From positions 62,001 through 126,000 of the forward strand of contig CALWBQ010000041.1 of the NCBI GenBank assembly GCA_944376125.1: a stretch of 64,000 nt of DNA, read 5' to 3'. The translations under genes were made by a program, and so were the position numbers. Source of the stretch: an uncultured Lachnospiraceae bacterium. Lineage in GTDB: Bacteria > Bacillota > Clostridia > Lachnospirales > Lachnospiraceae. This document shows positions 38,139 through 48,764 of this stretch, piece after piece. The notes beneath the pieces were generated by a model. The model made no database searches and had not been told where the DNA came from. It worked only from the letters and a program-made list of their open reading frames with translations. The stretch's first letter is position 1; each line of letters begins with the position of its first letter.

Positions 38139-38891
38139 TTATCCTCTCTTTCTGGCGGTTCTGGCCTTTCCCGGCTCACTTGAAGAGCCTCTCAGCAGTC
38201 GCTTTAGTTCTTTTTCTTCCTCTTTTGTAACCATGCGGTACTCTCCCGTTTTTAGGCTGTCCAACCTCAGGTTCATTATACGTACCCTCTTTAATCTTGT
38301 GACCTGGTATCCCAAAGCCTGGCACATTCTCCTGATCTGACGGTTTAACCCCTGAGTCAGGATAATCCGAAAGCTGTCCCTGCCCGTCTTCTCCACTCTG
38401 CAGGGCCGTGTGACAGTATCCAAAATGTTTACGCCCGAAGCCATTTTTTTTAAAAATTCCGGCGTAACCTCCCGGTCAACCTGAACCTCGTACTCTTTTT
38501 CGTGAAAATTTCCTGCCCGCATGATCCGGTTTACCAAATCTCCCTGATTGGTCATTAAAAGCAGCCCTTCTGAATCTTTATCCAGACGTCCTACCGGGTA
38601 GACTCGAACAGGGTAATTGAGAAATTCTACAATATTCTCCGCCCTGTCCTTGTCGGATGTGGTACATACGATCCCTCTTGGCTTATTTACCATCAGAAGA
38701 ATTGGGCGCTGCTTTCCAGACTCCACTTTTTTCCCATCGCAGACCACTTCCTGACCTGCCGTCACCTGCTGGCCAACGCTGGCCGGCCTGCCGTCAACCA
38801 GGACTTTTCCGGACTCAATCAGCCGGTCTGCCTCCCTCCGAGAGCAGACCCCGTTTTCACTTAAATATTTGTTTAAGCGGATCATTACCAT
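38139..38891 (-). CDS. RsuA/RluF-family pseudouridine synthase
   Basis: 250 residues. N-terminal S4 domain (IRLNKYLSENGVCSRREADRLI) and the catalytic segment YPVGRLDKDSEGLLLMTN with the conserved Asp. GLNRQIRRMCQALGY is typical of the RluB/E/F and RsuA branch. It converts a uridine of rRNA (or tRNA-Tyr in RluF) to pseudouridine; which site cannot be told. ATG 38891 follows ACAGGAG. First gene of a unit with ligA and metA. Confidence 0.9.
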   Translation of the reverse strand: MVMIRLNKYLSENGVCSRREADRLIESGKVLVDGRPASVGQQVTAGQEVVCDGKKVESGKQRPILLMVNKPRGIVCTTSDKDRAENIVEFLNYPVRVYPVGRLDKDSEGLLLMTNQGDLVNRIMRAGNFHEKEYEVQVDREVTPEFLKKMASGVNILDTVTRPCRVEKTGRDSFRIILTQGLNRQIRRMCQALGYQVTRLKRVRIMNLRLDSLKTGEYRMVTKEEEKELKRLLRGSSSEPGKARTARKRG

Positions 38892-38938
38892 GTATCAAAA
38901 CTCCTGTCAGTGAAATGCCTACGTCTTCATAGACCTTT

Positions 38939-38967
38939 AGTATATCACATCCGGCATCTTGTAGCAA
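38939..38967 (-). promoter_or_regulatory. Promoter of the pseudouridine synthase-ligA-metA unit
   Basis: Minus strand: -35 TTGCTA (38967-38962), 17-bp spacer, extended -10 TGATATACT (TATACT 38944-38939). Confidence 0.7.
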
Positions 38968-39018
38968 TCAGTGGATTTTCATCTTTTCTGATCCCTTTTT
39001 CAATCTGCTCCTTTCTGG

Positions 39019-39047
39019 TTGTCAGTGAGAATTTTTTGCATTATAAT
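39019..39047 (+). promoter_or_regulatory. Promoter of the DUF362 gene
   Basis: Plus strand: -35 TTGTCA (39019-39024), 17-bp spacer, perfect -10 TATAAT (39042-39047). The leader of about 80 nt includes the dyad AATGAAA/TTTCATT near 39085-39110 and ends in AGAGGTGA before ATG. Confidence 0.85.
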
Positions 39048-39130
39048 GGAGCAGTAGCATTTGTGTACGGGGAAACAGCAAAATCAATGAAATTTTCATT
39101 GACCAAAAATATTTTAACAGAGGTGACACC

Positions 39131-40264
39131 ATGGAAAAAGCAAAGGTATATTTCACTGACTTTCATACCATCGCCTTCGGCGACGGGCTTCCCACAAAGC
39201 TCAAAAAGCTGATTCGGACTGCCGGGATCGGCAGCATTGACATGGAAGGAAAATTCGTTGCCATCAAGATGCATTTCGGGGAGCTGGGCAATATCAGCTA
39301 TCTTCGCCCTAATTACGCAAAAGCCGTTGCTGATGTCGTGAAAGAGCTGGGCGGAAAGCCTTTTTTAACTGACTGCAATACTATGTATCCAGGCAGCCGC
39401 AAAAATGCCCTCGAGCACCTGGAATGTGCGTGGGAAAATGGCTTCACTCCCCTCTCGGTGGGATGTCCCATCATCATCGGGGATGGACTCAAGGGAACGG
39501 ATGATATTGCTGTACCAGTAAACGGCGGTGAATATGTAAAAGAAGCCATGATTGGGCGGGCCATCATGGACGCAGATGTATTTATCAGCCTGACTCATTT
39601 TAAGGGTCACGAGATGACTGGCTTCGGCGGAACCATCAAGAATATCGGAATGGGCTGCGGTTCTCGTGCGGGTAAGACTGATCAGCACAGCAGCGGAAAG
39701 CCTCACATTGATCCTCAGCTCTGCCGCGGATGCCGCAGATGCCAGAAAGAATGTGCCAACGGCGGTCTGATTTTTGATTCAGAGTCCAAAAAAATGCATG
39801 TCAACCAAGATAACTGTGTGGGATGCGGCCGCTGTCTGGGCGCGTGCAACTTTGATGCCATTATCTTTGACAATGATGCCGCTATCGAGCTGCTGAACTG
39901 CCGCATGGCAGAGTACACCAAAGCAGTGGTGGACGGACGCCCCTGCTTCCACATCTCCCTGGTGGTGGACGTATCGCCTAACTGCGACTGCCACGGCGAG
40001 AACGATGTGCCGATCCTGCCCAATATCGGCATGTTTGCATCATTCGACCCGCTGGCTCTGGATCAGGCATGTGTGGATGCCTGTCTCGCCGCATCTCCGA
40101 TTCCCGGAAGCCAGCTGGCAAACAATCTGGCCAAGCCTGGCTTTGAGGACCACCACGACCACTTCCGCAATTCCACACCGGAATCCGAGTGGAGAAGCTG
40201 TCTGGAACACGCCGAAAAAATCGGCCTGGGCACCAGGAGCTATGAACTGATCACCATGAAATAA
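39131..40264 (+). CDS. DUF362 protein with two ferredoxin-type [4Fe-4S] motifs
   Basis: 377 residues. The DUF362 domain spans the N-terminal half (KVYFTDFHTIAFGDGLPTKL, then FGGTIKNIGMGCGSRAGK). Two ferredoxin motifs follow: CRGCRRCQKECANGG and CVGCGRCLGACNFDA; the first lacks the Pro that usually follows the fourth Cys. Role unknown; an iron-sulfur electron carrier or maturation protein is likely. It is a single-gene unit between a strong promoter and a strong terminator. Confidence 0.88.
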   Translation: MEKAKVYFTDFHTIAFGDGLPTKLKKLIRTAGIGSIDMEGKFVAIKMHFGELGNISYLRPNYAKAVADVVKELGGKPFLTDCNTMYPGSRKNALEHLECAWENGFTPLSVGCPIIIGDGLKGTDDIAVPVNGGEYVKEAMIGRAIMDADVFISLTHFKGHEMTGFGGTIKNIGMGCGSRAGKTDQHSSGKPHIDPQLCRGCRRCQKECANGGLIFDSESKKMHVNQDNCVGCGRCLGACNFDAIIFDNDAAIELLNCRMAEYTKAVVDGRPCFHISLVVDVSPNCDCHGENDVPILPNIGMFASFDPLALDQACVDACLAASPIPGSQLANNLAKPGFEDHHDHFRNSTPESEWRSCLEHAEKIGLGTRSYELITMK

Positions 40265-40316
40265 AATATCCCCTGTCAGGAGAGCTTCTGCAGCCGCCCC
40301 TGACAGGGGATATTTT
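40263..40316. terminator. Bidirectional intrinsic terminator
   Basis: Arms of 18 bp, 40263-40280 and 40299-40316, pair perfectly (core ATCCCCTGTCAGG). The plus strand ends in TTTTTT and the minus strand in TTTTAT, so it can end both the DUF362 gene and the convergent CMD gene. Confidence 0.9.
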
Positions 40317-40348
40317 TTATAAATAATTATGAGAGTGCTGATTGTCTA

Positions 40349-41062
40349 TTATTCGTTTGCCTGGACCGCCTCGTTCAGGCATCTCAGGGCATTCAGCGAC
40401 CTGGGATATCCGATATATGGCAGACACTGGGATATGATTTTAATCATAAACGCTTTGTCGTTTCCGACTTTCAGATTGGCTCCCGCGTGGCTGATGAGCT
40501 GGGGTTCACAGCCTCCCTGAGCAGCCAGAAAGCAGAATGTGATCATCTCTCTCTGCCTGTAATCCAAGCCCTTTCTGGTATAGTAGTCGCCGAAGCAGTT
40601 GCCTGCCAGCCACCGGTTGATGTGGCGGGACTCCTCTGGACCGGAATTCTGGAATCCTTTCATCTGCTCCCCGAAAATGTCCACTTGAGCCTGATTTCCC
40701 TTTTCGATCCGGTCCCCTCTGCTGGTTGTGGACTGACCGGGCAGAGGAAGACTGATCCCTGATTCCTGGAATACCTTGTTGGCTGCATCAAAGAATGGCA
40801 GGACGCGGCCAATGCCCAGATAGGCCACCGCCTGATAAATCGTCTCTTTTATCTCCACCGGCGTGACACCCTCCCCCATAGCTGCAGGAAGAGCACGGCG
40901 AAAGGTCTCCACGCCCTGGCAGCCAAGCAAAGCCGCCAGAATAGCCATCATTCTGGTCTTTCCGTCCAAATTGTCCTGCTCTGGCACTTCCTCCTGTGCA
41001 AAGGAATCAAACAGGCTGGCAAACTCCGGGTCTGCTGCCGCCAATCCAAAATCAATCTTCAT
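40349..41062 (-). CDS. Carboxymuconolactone decarboxylase family protein, two CMD domains
   Basis: About 237 residues with two tandem CMD/AhpD-like domains. In domain 1 MMAILAALLGCQGVETF has one Cys; in domain 2 REMITFCFLAAQGGCEPQL. The AhpD CxxC pair is absent in both, so peroxidase-type redox is doubtful. Start 41062 is set by the conserved MKIDFGLAAADPEF. It lies 47 nt after a cupin gene, a frequent pairing in anaerobes. Substrate unknown. Confidence 0.85.
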   Translation of the reverse strand: MKIDFGLAAADPEFASLFDSFAQEEVPEQDNLDGKTRMMAILAALLGCQGVETFRRALPAAMGEGVTPVEIKETIYQAVAYLGIGRVLPFFDAANKVFQESGISLPLPGQSTTSRGDRIEKGNQAQVDIFGEQMKGFQNSGPEESRHINRWLAGNCFGDYYTRKGLDYRQREMITFCFLAAQGGCEPQLISHAGANLKVGNDKAFMIKIISQCLPYIGYPRSLNALRCLNEAVQANE

Positions 41063-41109
41063 CTTTCCTGCTCCTTTCATCTGCCGGAGCCGCCCCGGCA
41101 GTTGCCATC

Positions 41110-41532
41110 TCACTTTAACTTTTTGTAGTCCTCTTCCTTTACCGCTTCCAGCCATTCATTGGAGCTCCCTTCCGCTGGAACTTCCACTGCCAGGTGCTGG
41201 AACCAGCTATCTTTTGCCGCTCCATGCCAGTGCTTTACCTCCGGCGAAATATTGACCACATCCCCGGGATGCAGCTCCTGAGCTTCCTTGCCCCATTCCT
41301 GATACCAGCCTCTGCCGCCAGTCACCAGAAGGATCTGGCCTCCTTTGTGATGGATATGCCAGTTGTTCCGGCAGCCTGGTTCGAAGGTCACATTTCCGAT
41401 GCCGACTCTCTCTGTTGTCAGCATTTTCAGATAACTCTGGCCAATAAAATACTGGGCAAAAGCAGTATTCGGCTCACCGATCTCAAATACAGCGCCGCCG
41501 CCTAAATCCTGTTTCATTTTCTCTGTATCCAT
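41110..41532 (-). CDS. Cupin-domain protein
   Basis: 140 residues, one conserved double-stranded beta-helix. Metal ligands are visible in NNWHIHHKGGQILLVTGG and in the second motif EVKHWHGAAKDSWF, giving a His-rich site. Start 41532 follows AGGAGG. It resembles the (R)-mandelonitrile lyase-like/quercetinase-like small cupins seen beside CMD and aldo/keto reductase genes. Its reaction is unknown. Confidence 0.87.
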   Translation of the reverse strand: MDTEKMKQDLGGGAVFEIGEPNTAFAQYFIGQSYLKMLTTERVGIGNVTFEPGCRNNWHIHHKGGQILLVTGGRGWYQEWGKEAQELHPGDVVNISPEVKHWHGAAKDSWFQHLAVEVPAEGSSNEWLEAVKEEDYKKLK

Positions 41533-41585
41533 GTCTGATACCTCCTGTCTGCAATCCAAATCTGTCCTTTTTTTCATCTGCGTCT

Positions 41586-41614
41586 ATTTTATAACTGCCT
41601 GAAGCTGTATGCAA
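41586..41614 (-). promoter_or_regulatory. Promoter of the cupin-CMD unit
   Basis: Minus strand: -35 TTGCAT (41614-41609), 17-bp spacer, -10 TAAAAT (41591-41586). A rightward extended -10, TGCTACAAT (41695-41702), probably serves the nitroreductase gene. Confidence 0.65.
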
Positions 41615-41749
41615 ATGCTTAGTTCAAATGGCGAACCATGCTCTGGATGTATGGCATGCCGCCGCGAAAATGCTAACCATATTTTCTTTTTTGTGCTACA
41701 ATCATTCTGTGTTATCATAACACCTTGCAATCATTCAGGAGGTTTCAAA

Positions 41750-42421
41750 ATGATGGAATTATCAGAAGCGATTCAGAAGCGCCATTCCGTGCGCTCTTAT
41801 GAAGACAGAGAGATTGAAAAAGGAACAAGAGACGCCCTGGAAGAGTTCATCCGCCAATGCAATCAGGAAAGCGGCCTGCATATGCAGCTCGTTCTCAATG
41901 AGCCGAAAGCCTTCAGCGGCATAATGGCCCATTACGGGAAATTTTCCGGCGTCAAAAACTATATAGCCGTTGTCGGGAAAAAATCTCCAAATCTGGAAGA
42001 AACCTGTGGATACTACGGCGAAAAAGTTGTTCTGAAAGCACAGCAGCTGGGGCTGAATACCTGTTGGGTTGCCCTGACCTACAGCAAAGTAAAAACCGCA
42101 TTTCAGGTCAACAGCGGTGAAAAGCTCTGTCTCGTCATCGCAGTGGGGTATGGGACTGCCCAGGGGTGCAGCCACAGAGGAAAACAGCCACAGGATGTCA
42201 TGCAGGCCACAGCACCTGTGCCGGAATGGTTTCAGAAAGGTGTGGAGGCTGCTCTGTTGGCCCCCACAGCGATCAACCAGCAGAAATTCACTTTTGTCCT
42301 GGACGGAAAAACTGTGTCAGCAAAAGCCGGCAGGGGATTTTACAGCAAGATCGATCTGGGAATTGCAAAATACCATTTCGAAATCGGCGCAGGAAAAGAA
42401 AATTTCAGATGGGCCCCTTAA
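41750..42421 (+). CDS. Nitroreductase family protein
   Basis: About 223 residues. The FMN-binding N-terminus AIQKRHSVRSYEDREIEKG is typical, and later YYGEKVVLKAQQLGLNTCWV and LLAPTAINQQKFTFVLDG match the TM1586-like nitroreductases. It should bind FMN and use NAD(P)H; substrate unknown. Start 41750 follows AGGAGG; the longer frame to 41609 is unlikely to be translated. Confidence 0.88.
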   Translation: MMELSEAIQKRHSVRSYEDREIEKGTRDALEEFIRQCNQESGLHMQLVLNEPKAFSGIMAHYGKFSGVKNYIAVVGKKSPNLEETCGYYGEKVVLKAQQLGLNTCWVALTYSKVKTAFQVNSGEKLCLVIAVGYGTAQGCSHRGKQPQDVMQATAPVPEWFQKGVEAALLAPTAINQQKFTFVLDGKTVSAKAGRGFYSKIDLGIAKYHFEIGAGKENFRWAP

Positions 42422-42430
42422 AATGACAGC

Positions 42431-42481
42431 AGGGCGGCGCGTCCGAACCGGTTAAACCCGGTTCCGGAACGCTGCCGCCCT
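42431..42481. terminator. Long GC-rich hairpin between convergent genes
   Basis: AGGGCGGC and GCCGCCCT form the base; GCG, CCG and AACCGG/CCGGTT continue inward with small bulges. T-runs are poor (ATTTTAA on the minus side), so it may act as a weak bidirectional terminator or RNA-end protector. Confidence 0.6.
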
Positions 42482-42493
42482 CTAAACCTGCAG

Positions 42494-43327
42494 TTAATTC
42501 TTGGAGATATCTGTTCCAAAGTACTTTTCTGACAGTTCTGTCAATTCTCCCGACTCATCCAGCTCCGCCAGAGCCTCATTAATGGCCGTCAGCAGGCTGG
42601 CCGTCTCCTCGCCTTTTCTTACTGGAAATGCTGCCTCGGTTGCATCCTCGCTGAGGGCTGCAATCTTGATATTGGCATCCGGGTGCTGCTTCATATAATC
42701 ATAATATGTTACCTCCGCATTCAGCGTAGCGTCAATCCGGCCGCTGGAGAGCAGTTCAAATGTCTGATTCAAATCGTCCACTCCGGTCACCTCCGCCCCA
42801 TAGCTTCTGGCCACCTCTGTGTAGGTACTGGTAATGGTATTGGCAGTATGCTTTCCCTCCAGATCCTCGAAAGACTGAATTTCATCATTATCTGCTCTGA
42901 CAATAATTGCTGTCCGATTGTAGGCGTAAGGCACAGAAAAATCGTACTTTTCTTTTCGGTCTTCAGTGATGTCCACTCCGTTGGCAATCACATCGTAGCG
43001 CTTGGAATCCAGCCCTGCCAATAAACCGTCAAATTCGCCCTCCACAAAGGTGGCCTCTACGCCTAATTTCTCTGCGACCTTTTCCATTACTTCTATATCG
43101 TATCCCACCAGGGCGCCGCTCTCATCGTGGTAAGTCCACGGAGCCCACGTTCCCTCTGTGGCAACAACAATCTCTCCTCTTTCCTGGATCTGAGAAAGCA
43201 GATCTTCCCCTGCAGTGCTGGACGCAGCTTCTGTCCCCTCTGATCCGCTCTGCTGGGAACATCCGGAAAGGGCGGTGATTCCTAAGACTGCCGCCGCCAT
43301 GAGCCCAGCTAAATAATATTTTTTCAT
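42494..43327 (-). CDS. Polar amino acid ABC transporter, substrate-binding lipoprotein
   Basis: About 277 residues. Lipobox ALSGCSQQ after a hydrophobic signal. The mature part is an SBP_bac_3 fold: GEIVVATEGTWAPWTYHDES, LVGYDIEVMEKVAEKLG and RYDVIANGVDITEDRKEKY are typical of cystine or polar amino acid binders. ATG 43327 has GGGAGG at the right distance, unlike 43333. It is the last gene of the permease-ATPase-binding protein unit. Ligand not certain. Confidence 0.9.
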   Translation of the reverse strand: MKKYYLAGLMAAAVLGITALSGCSQQSGSEGTEAASSTAGEDLLSQIQERGEIVVATEGTWAPWTYHDESGALVGYDIEVMEKVAEKLGVEATFVEGEFDGLLAGLDSKRYDVIANGVDITEDRKEKYDFSVPYAYNRTAIIVRADNDEIQSFEDLEGKHTANTITSTYTEVARSYGAEVTGVDDLNQTFELLSSGRIDATLNAEVTYYDYMKQHPDANIKIAALSEDATEAAFPVRKGEETASLLTAINEALAELDESGELTELSEKYFGTDISKN

Positions 43328-43377
43328 TGTCATATTCCTCCCGTTTCTGATTATTTGTTGTATGTGTTCATGGTGTC

Positions 43378-44130
43378 CTAATCCGCCGATCCCATATGGC
43401 CGCTGATGGTTCGAAGAAACTCTCTGGTTCGTTCCTCCCTGGGATTGGCAAAAAATTCTTTCGAATTTCCTTCCTCTACGACTTTTCCGTGTTCCATAAA
43501 AATCACCCGGTTCGACACATTTCTAGCAAACCCCATCTCGTGGGTCACCACCAGCATCGTCATTCCCTCATCAGCCAACTGGCGCATGACAGAAAGGACT
43601 TCCCCTGTCAGCTCCGGATCCAGGGCAGATGTGGGCTCATCAAAATAGATGATCTCCGGTTCCGCCGCCAGAGCCCTGGCGATAGCTACTCTCTGCTGCT
43701 GTCCCCCAGACAGCTGGCTCGGATAATAATCGCAGCGGTCCGAAAGCCCCACCTTTTCCAGCGCCCGCTTTCCAATTTCAACAGCCTGTGTCTTTGGCAT
43801 TTTTCTCCCGATAATCAATCCCTCTGTGACATTCTCCAGAGCAGTTTTATTCCGGAAGAGATTATAATTTTGGAATACAAATCCTGTCTTTCGCCGGATC
43901 CGGGCAATCTCCTTTTTTGAAATGTGGTTCAGAGAAAATTCCTCCCCATCAAATATCAAAGTCCCTGCATCCGCTTTTTCCAGGAAATTCGCGCATCTAA
44001 GAAGGGTAGTCTTCCCGGAGCCGCTTGGCCCTAGGATCGCTACTACCTCCCCCTTATCCACATGGATATTGACTCCTCTCAGCACCTCCAGCTCACCGAA
44101 GGCTTTATGTATATCTTTTATTTCCAGCAT
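43378..44130 (-). CDS. Polar amino acid ABC transporter ATPase
   Basis: 250 residues of the GlnQ/TcyC type. Walker A GPSGSGKTTLL, Q-loop VFQNYNLF, signature LSGGQQQRVAIARAL, Walker B IIYFDEPTSALDPEL and H-loop VTHEM are all intact. It starts 12 nt after the permease gene. Confidence 0.95.
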   Translation of the reverse strand: MLEIKDIHKAFGELEVLRGVNIHVDKGEVVAILGPSGSGKTTLLRCANFLEKADAGTLIFDGEEFSLNHISKKEIARIRRKTGFVFQNYNLFRNKTALENVTEGLIIGRKMPKTQAVEIGKRALEKVGLSDRCDYYPSQLSGGQQQRVAIARALAAEPEIIYFDEPTSALDPELTGEVLSVMRQLADEGMTMLVVTHEMGFARNVSNRVIFMEHGKVVEEGNSKEFFANPREERTREFLRTISGHMGSAD

Positions 44131-44142
44131 GGCAGGCCTCCT

Positions 44143-44811
44143 TTACACTCCATAAGTATTCAGCCGCTTTTCCCCTGCCCTCTGTATCTTGGTCAATATT
44201 GTACAGAAAAGCAGGTAGATCAGCCCGACCTCAATATACAGCGCCAATGGCTCATAAGTCCTGGCTACGATCTGCTGGGTAGTCATAAACATCTCCACTA
44301 CTGTGATATTAGCTGCCAGGGAAGTGTCTTTTACCATAGCGATCAGGGAATTGGACAGGGTTGGAAACGCGGTCCTCAGCGCCTGGGGCAGAACAATCCG
44401 GCGCATAACTTGAAGATAGGTCATGCCCACGCACTGTCCGGCCTCCATCTGGCCGGCAGGGACAGCTTCAAGAGCTGCTCGGATCGTTTCTGCACAGTAA
44501 GCCCCCTCATTGATGGAAAAAACCAGAACTGCTGCAGGAAAAGGATCAATAATGATCCCCACATTGGGCAGCCCGTAAAAGACGACAAAAAGCTGAACCA
44601 ACAGTGGTGTTCCGCGGATTACCCACACATAAAAGCGTGCGATCTGCTTCAGCACCTTCACATTCGCAAATTGTACCATGGCAGTCGCCACTGCAATGAC
44701 AAGAGCGATCGAAAAAGAGATAGCAGTCAGCGGAATCGTTATCGTAAGACCAGGTATCAGGATCTTCCCAAAGGAATCCACTAAAATTTCAAACAACCTT
44801 TGGTCTATCAT
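44143..44811 (-). CDS. Polar amino acid ABC transporter permease
   Basis: 222 residues of the HisMQ family with about five membrane helices: ITIPLTAISFSIALVIAVAT at the N-terminus, the EAA-type loop VPAGQMEAGQCVGMTYLQVM, then FPTLSNSLIAMVKDTSLAAN. First gene of the unit; a good promoter lies at 44847-44875. Confidence 0.93.
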   Translation of the reverse strand: MIDQRLFEILVDSFGKILIPGLTITIPLTAISFSIALVIAVATAMVQFANVKVLKQIARFYVWVIRGTPLLVQLFVVFYGLPNVGIIIDPFPAAVLVFSINEGAYCAETIRAALEAVPAGQMEAGQCVGMTYLQVMRRIVLPQALRTAFPTLSNSLIAMVKDTSLAANITVVEMFMTTQQIVARTYEPLALYIEVGLIYLLFCTILTKIQRAGEKRLNTYGV

Positions 44812-44846
44812 AATCCGTTTTGCCTCCTTCCTTTTGTACGCATACT

Positions 44847-44875
44847 ATTATAGCGGCAATGGCAGAAAATAGCAA
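44847..44875 (-). promoter_or_regulatory. Promoter of the amino acid ABC operon
   Basis: Minus strand: -35 TTGCTA (44875-44870), 17-bp spacer, perfect -10 TATAAT (44852-44847). No T-box or other leader element is seen; the leader is only about 30 nt. Confidence 0.85.
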
Positions 44876-44915
44876 ATACTCATAACAAATATTATACTAT
44901 GCTCTTTAACTATGG

Positions 44916-44950
44916 AAAAACCATGGAACCGCTTTCCCGGCCCCATGGTT
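44916..44950 (-). terminator. Terminator after the sugar O-acetyltransferase genes
   Basis: AACCATGG pairs with CCATGGTT around a 16-nt loop, followed on the minus strand by TTTTT. It separates the acetyltransferase genes from the amino acid ABC promoter. Confidence 0.75.
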
Positions 44951-44967
44951 CACACTTCCATGATTTC

Positions 44968-45597
44968 CTATTCAGCACTGCCTCTTAATATCTCAGTGTA
45001 GGCTGCATTATCAAATTTTCTGTCTTTATAATAATACTCTTTATCCTGTTCTGTTATCCTGCGGATCACTCTGCAGGGATTTCCGGCAGCGACCACCCAG
45101 TCCGGAATATCTTTTGTCACAACGCTTCCAGCCCCAATCACTGTATTGCTTCCGATATGAACGCCCGGCACAATCACAGAACTCCCCCCGATCCAGACAT
45201 TGTCCCCAATGACAACGGAAATCCCGTATTCATACTGCGAATTGCGAGCTGCAGGATGTATGGGATGGCCTGCCGTGTAAATTGCCACATTAGGGGCAAG
45301 CTGACAGTTATCTCCGATTTTTACTTTTGCCACATCCAGAATGGTACAGTTATAATTGGCAAAAAAATTCTTTCCCACTTCGATGTTAAAACCGTAATCG
45401 CAGTAAAACGGCGGATTGATAACTGCATCTTCTGATCTGCCCAGCAACTCTTTAACTATCTTTTTTAAAAGCTCTCCATTTGAACGGTCTGCCGTATTCA
45501 GCCGCTGAAGGATCTTTCGGCATTCCGCCTGCTGAGCCATCACAGCTTCATCGGAAATGTACGGCAGTTCTGCATCTCTTCGCTCAATGTGATTCAT
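44968..45597 (-). CDS. Sugar O-acetyltransferase (maltose/galactoside acetyltransferase family)
   Basis: About 209 residues. N-terminal Mac domain, then a left-handed beta-helix with hexapeptide repeats (VWIGGSSVIVPGVHIGSNTV, IGAGSVVTKDIPDWVVAAGN). Catalytic His is in YTAGHPIHP. It uses acetyl-CoA to acetylate sugars. Start 45597 overlaps the previous acetyltransferase by 14 nt. The two are tandem paralogues with only moderate similarity, so different acceptors are likely. Confidence 0.9.
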   Translation of the reverse strand: MNHIERRDAELPYISDEAVMAQQAECRKILQRLNTADRSNGELLKKIVKELLGRSEDAVINPPFYCDYGFNIEVGKNFFANYNCTILDVAKVKIGDNCQLAPNVAIYTAGHPIHPAARNSQYEYGISVVIGDNVWIGGSSVIVPGVHIGSNTVIGAGSVVTKDIPDWVVAAGNPCRVIRRITEQDKEYYYKDRKFDNAAYTEILRGSAE

Positions 45598-46165
45598 AGT
45601 ACGATTCCTCCTTGATCTCACGAAGCACTCTGCAAGGATTTCCCACCGCCACTACATTAGCTGGAATATCCCTGGTTACAACGCTCCCCGCACCGATAAT
45701 AGAATTGTCTCCGATCGTCACCCCTGGAAGGATGATGGCACCAGATCCGATCCATACATTTTCTCCAACCACTACTGGTTTGTTATACTGGAGCCCCTTT
45801 CTCCTCAGACGAGGAGCCTCCGGATGGCAGGCAGCAGCGATAACAACATTCGGGCCGATCATTGTGCAGCTGCCTATATAGATATGGGTGTCATCCACCA
45901 AAGTCAAATTAAAATTACAATAAACCCGGTCGCCGAGATGGACAAAATGGCCGCCCCAGTTGGCCCTCAACGGCGGCTCTATGTAGCAGTCCTCCCCGAT
46001 TTCTGCAAACATATGCCTCATAAGCTCGTTCCGCCGTTCCTGCTCGTCCGGCCCTGTGGCATTAAATTCATAAAGGCGCCTCATGCAGTCCCTCTGAATC
46101 TCCGCAACCTCTCCATCCATGGGATCGTAAATCTCACCGGTATGGATTTTCGTCCAGCTTCCCAT
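45584..46165 (-). CDS. Sugar O-acetyltransferase (maltose/galactoside acetyltransferase family)
   Basis: 193 residues. Same domain order as its neighbour: Mac domain and hexapeptide helix (VWIGSGAIILPGVTIGDNSI, IGAGSVVTRDIPANVVAVGN), with the catalytic His in AAACHPEAP. Ribosome binding site AGGAGGGAGA. It heads the pair and is divergent from an AraC regulator; possible leftward promoters (TTAACA/TATACT and TTGATA/TACTAT) overlap in 46255-46300. Confidence 0.9.
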   Translation of the reverse strand: MGSWTKIHTGEIYDPMDGEVAEIQRDCMRRLYEFNATGPDEQERRNELMRHMFAEIGEDCYIEPPLRANWGGHFVHLGDRVYCNFNLTLVDDTHIYIGSCTMIGPNVVIAAACHPEAPRLRRKGLQYNKPVVVGENVWIGSGAIILPGVTIGDNSIIGAGSVVTRDIPANVVAVGNPCRVLREIKEESYYESH

Positions 46166-46375
46166 TTTCTCCCTCCTGTACTCTCCCTTTTTCCGGCTCC
46201 AGGCTGCATAGGAAGGAGCTTTTTCTCCCCTGTTTTCCTGTACACCAAAGCCGCGATACAGTATAATAATAGTACCTGAAATCTGTTAAATCTATCAATA
46301 TAATACCAGATTATTATCACAATCTTACCCTCTGCAGTTCTCGCCAAATTCTGCAGATGATGGAAAGGGACTTCT

Positions 46376-48569
<2,194 letters not shown>

Positions 48570-48652
48570 TTATCCCCTTTCTCATTCTGCCATGGTCACT
48601 CCTCCCCGCAGATTCGCAGAGCAGAAGGAGCACACATATCAGGCTTGCAAAT

Positions 48653-48670
48653 AGTTAGTATTAACTAACT
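48653..48670. promoter_or_regulatory. Palindromic operator at the eno start site
   Basis: AGTTAGT-ATTA-ACTAACT, 7-bp arms, directly downstream of the eno -10. It shares 17 of 18 bases with the core of the palindrome at 29364-29381. Confidence 0.7.
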
Positions 48671-48677
48671 CTCTTCT

Positions 48678-48706
48678 ATCATAACAGCTTTCTCTCTGAA
48701 ATGCAA
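48678..48706 (-). promoter_or_regulatory. Promoter of eno
   Basis: Minus strand: -35 TTGCAT (48706-48701), 17-bp spacer, -10 TATGAT (48683-48678). Transcription would start near 48671, at the edge of the palindrome. Confidence 0.8.
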
Positions 48707-48716
48707 GCCTTCCCCG

Positions 48717-48752
48717 AATAAAATTTCAGGGCGCCTCTGCAGAGGCACCCTG
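48717..48752 (-). terminator. Terminator after sseB
   Basis: Minus strand: CAGGGTGCCTC pairs with GAGGCGCCCTG around TGCA (11 bp, one G-U) and is followed by AAATTTTATT. It ends the aldo/keto reductase-GNAT-SseB unit before the eno promoter. Confidence 0.8.
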
Positions 48753-48764
48753 TCACATTTCTCT

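Noticed and set aside
42431..42481. Hairpin considered as a riboswitch or attenuator for the amino acid ABC genes
   Set aside because: It lies downstream of that operon and between convergent genes, so a terminator or stabiliser is more likely.
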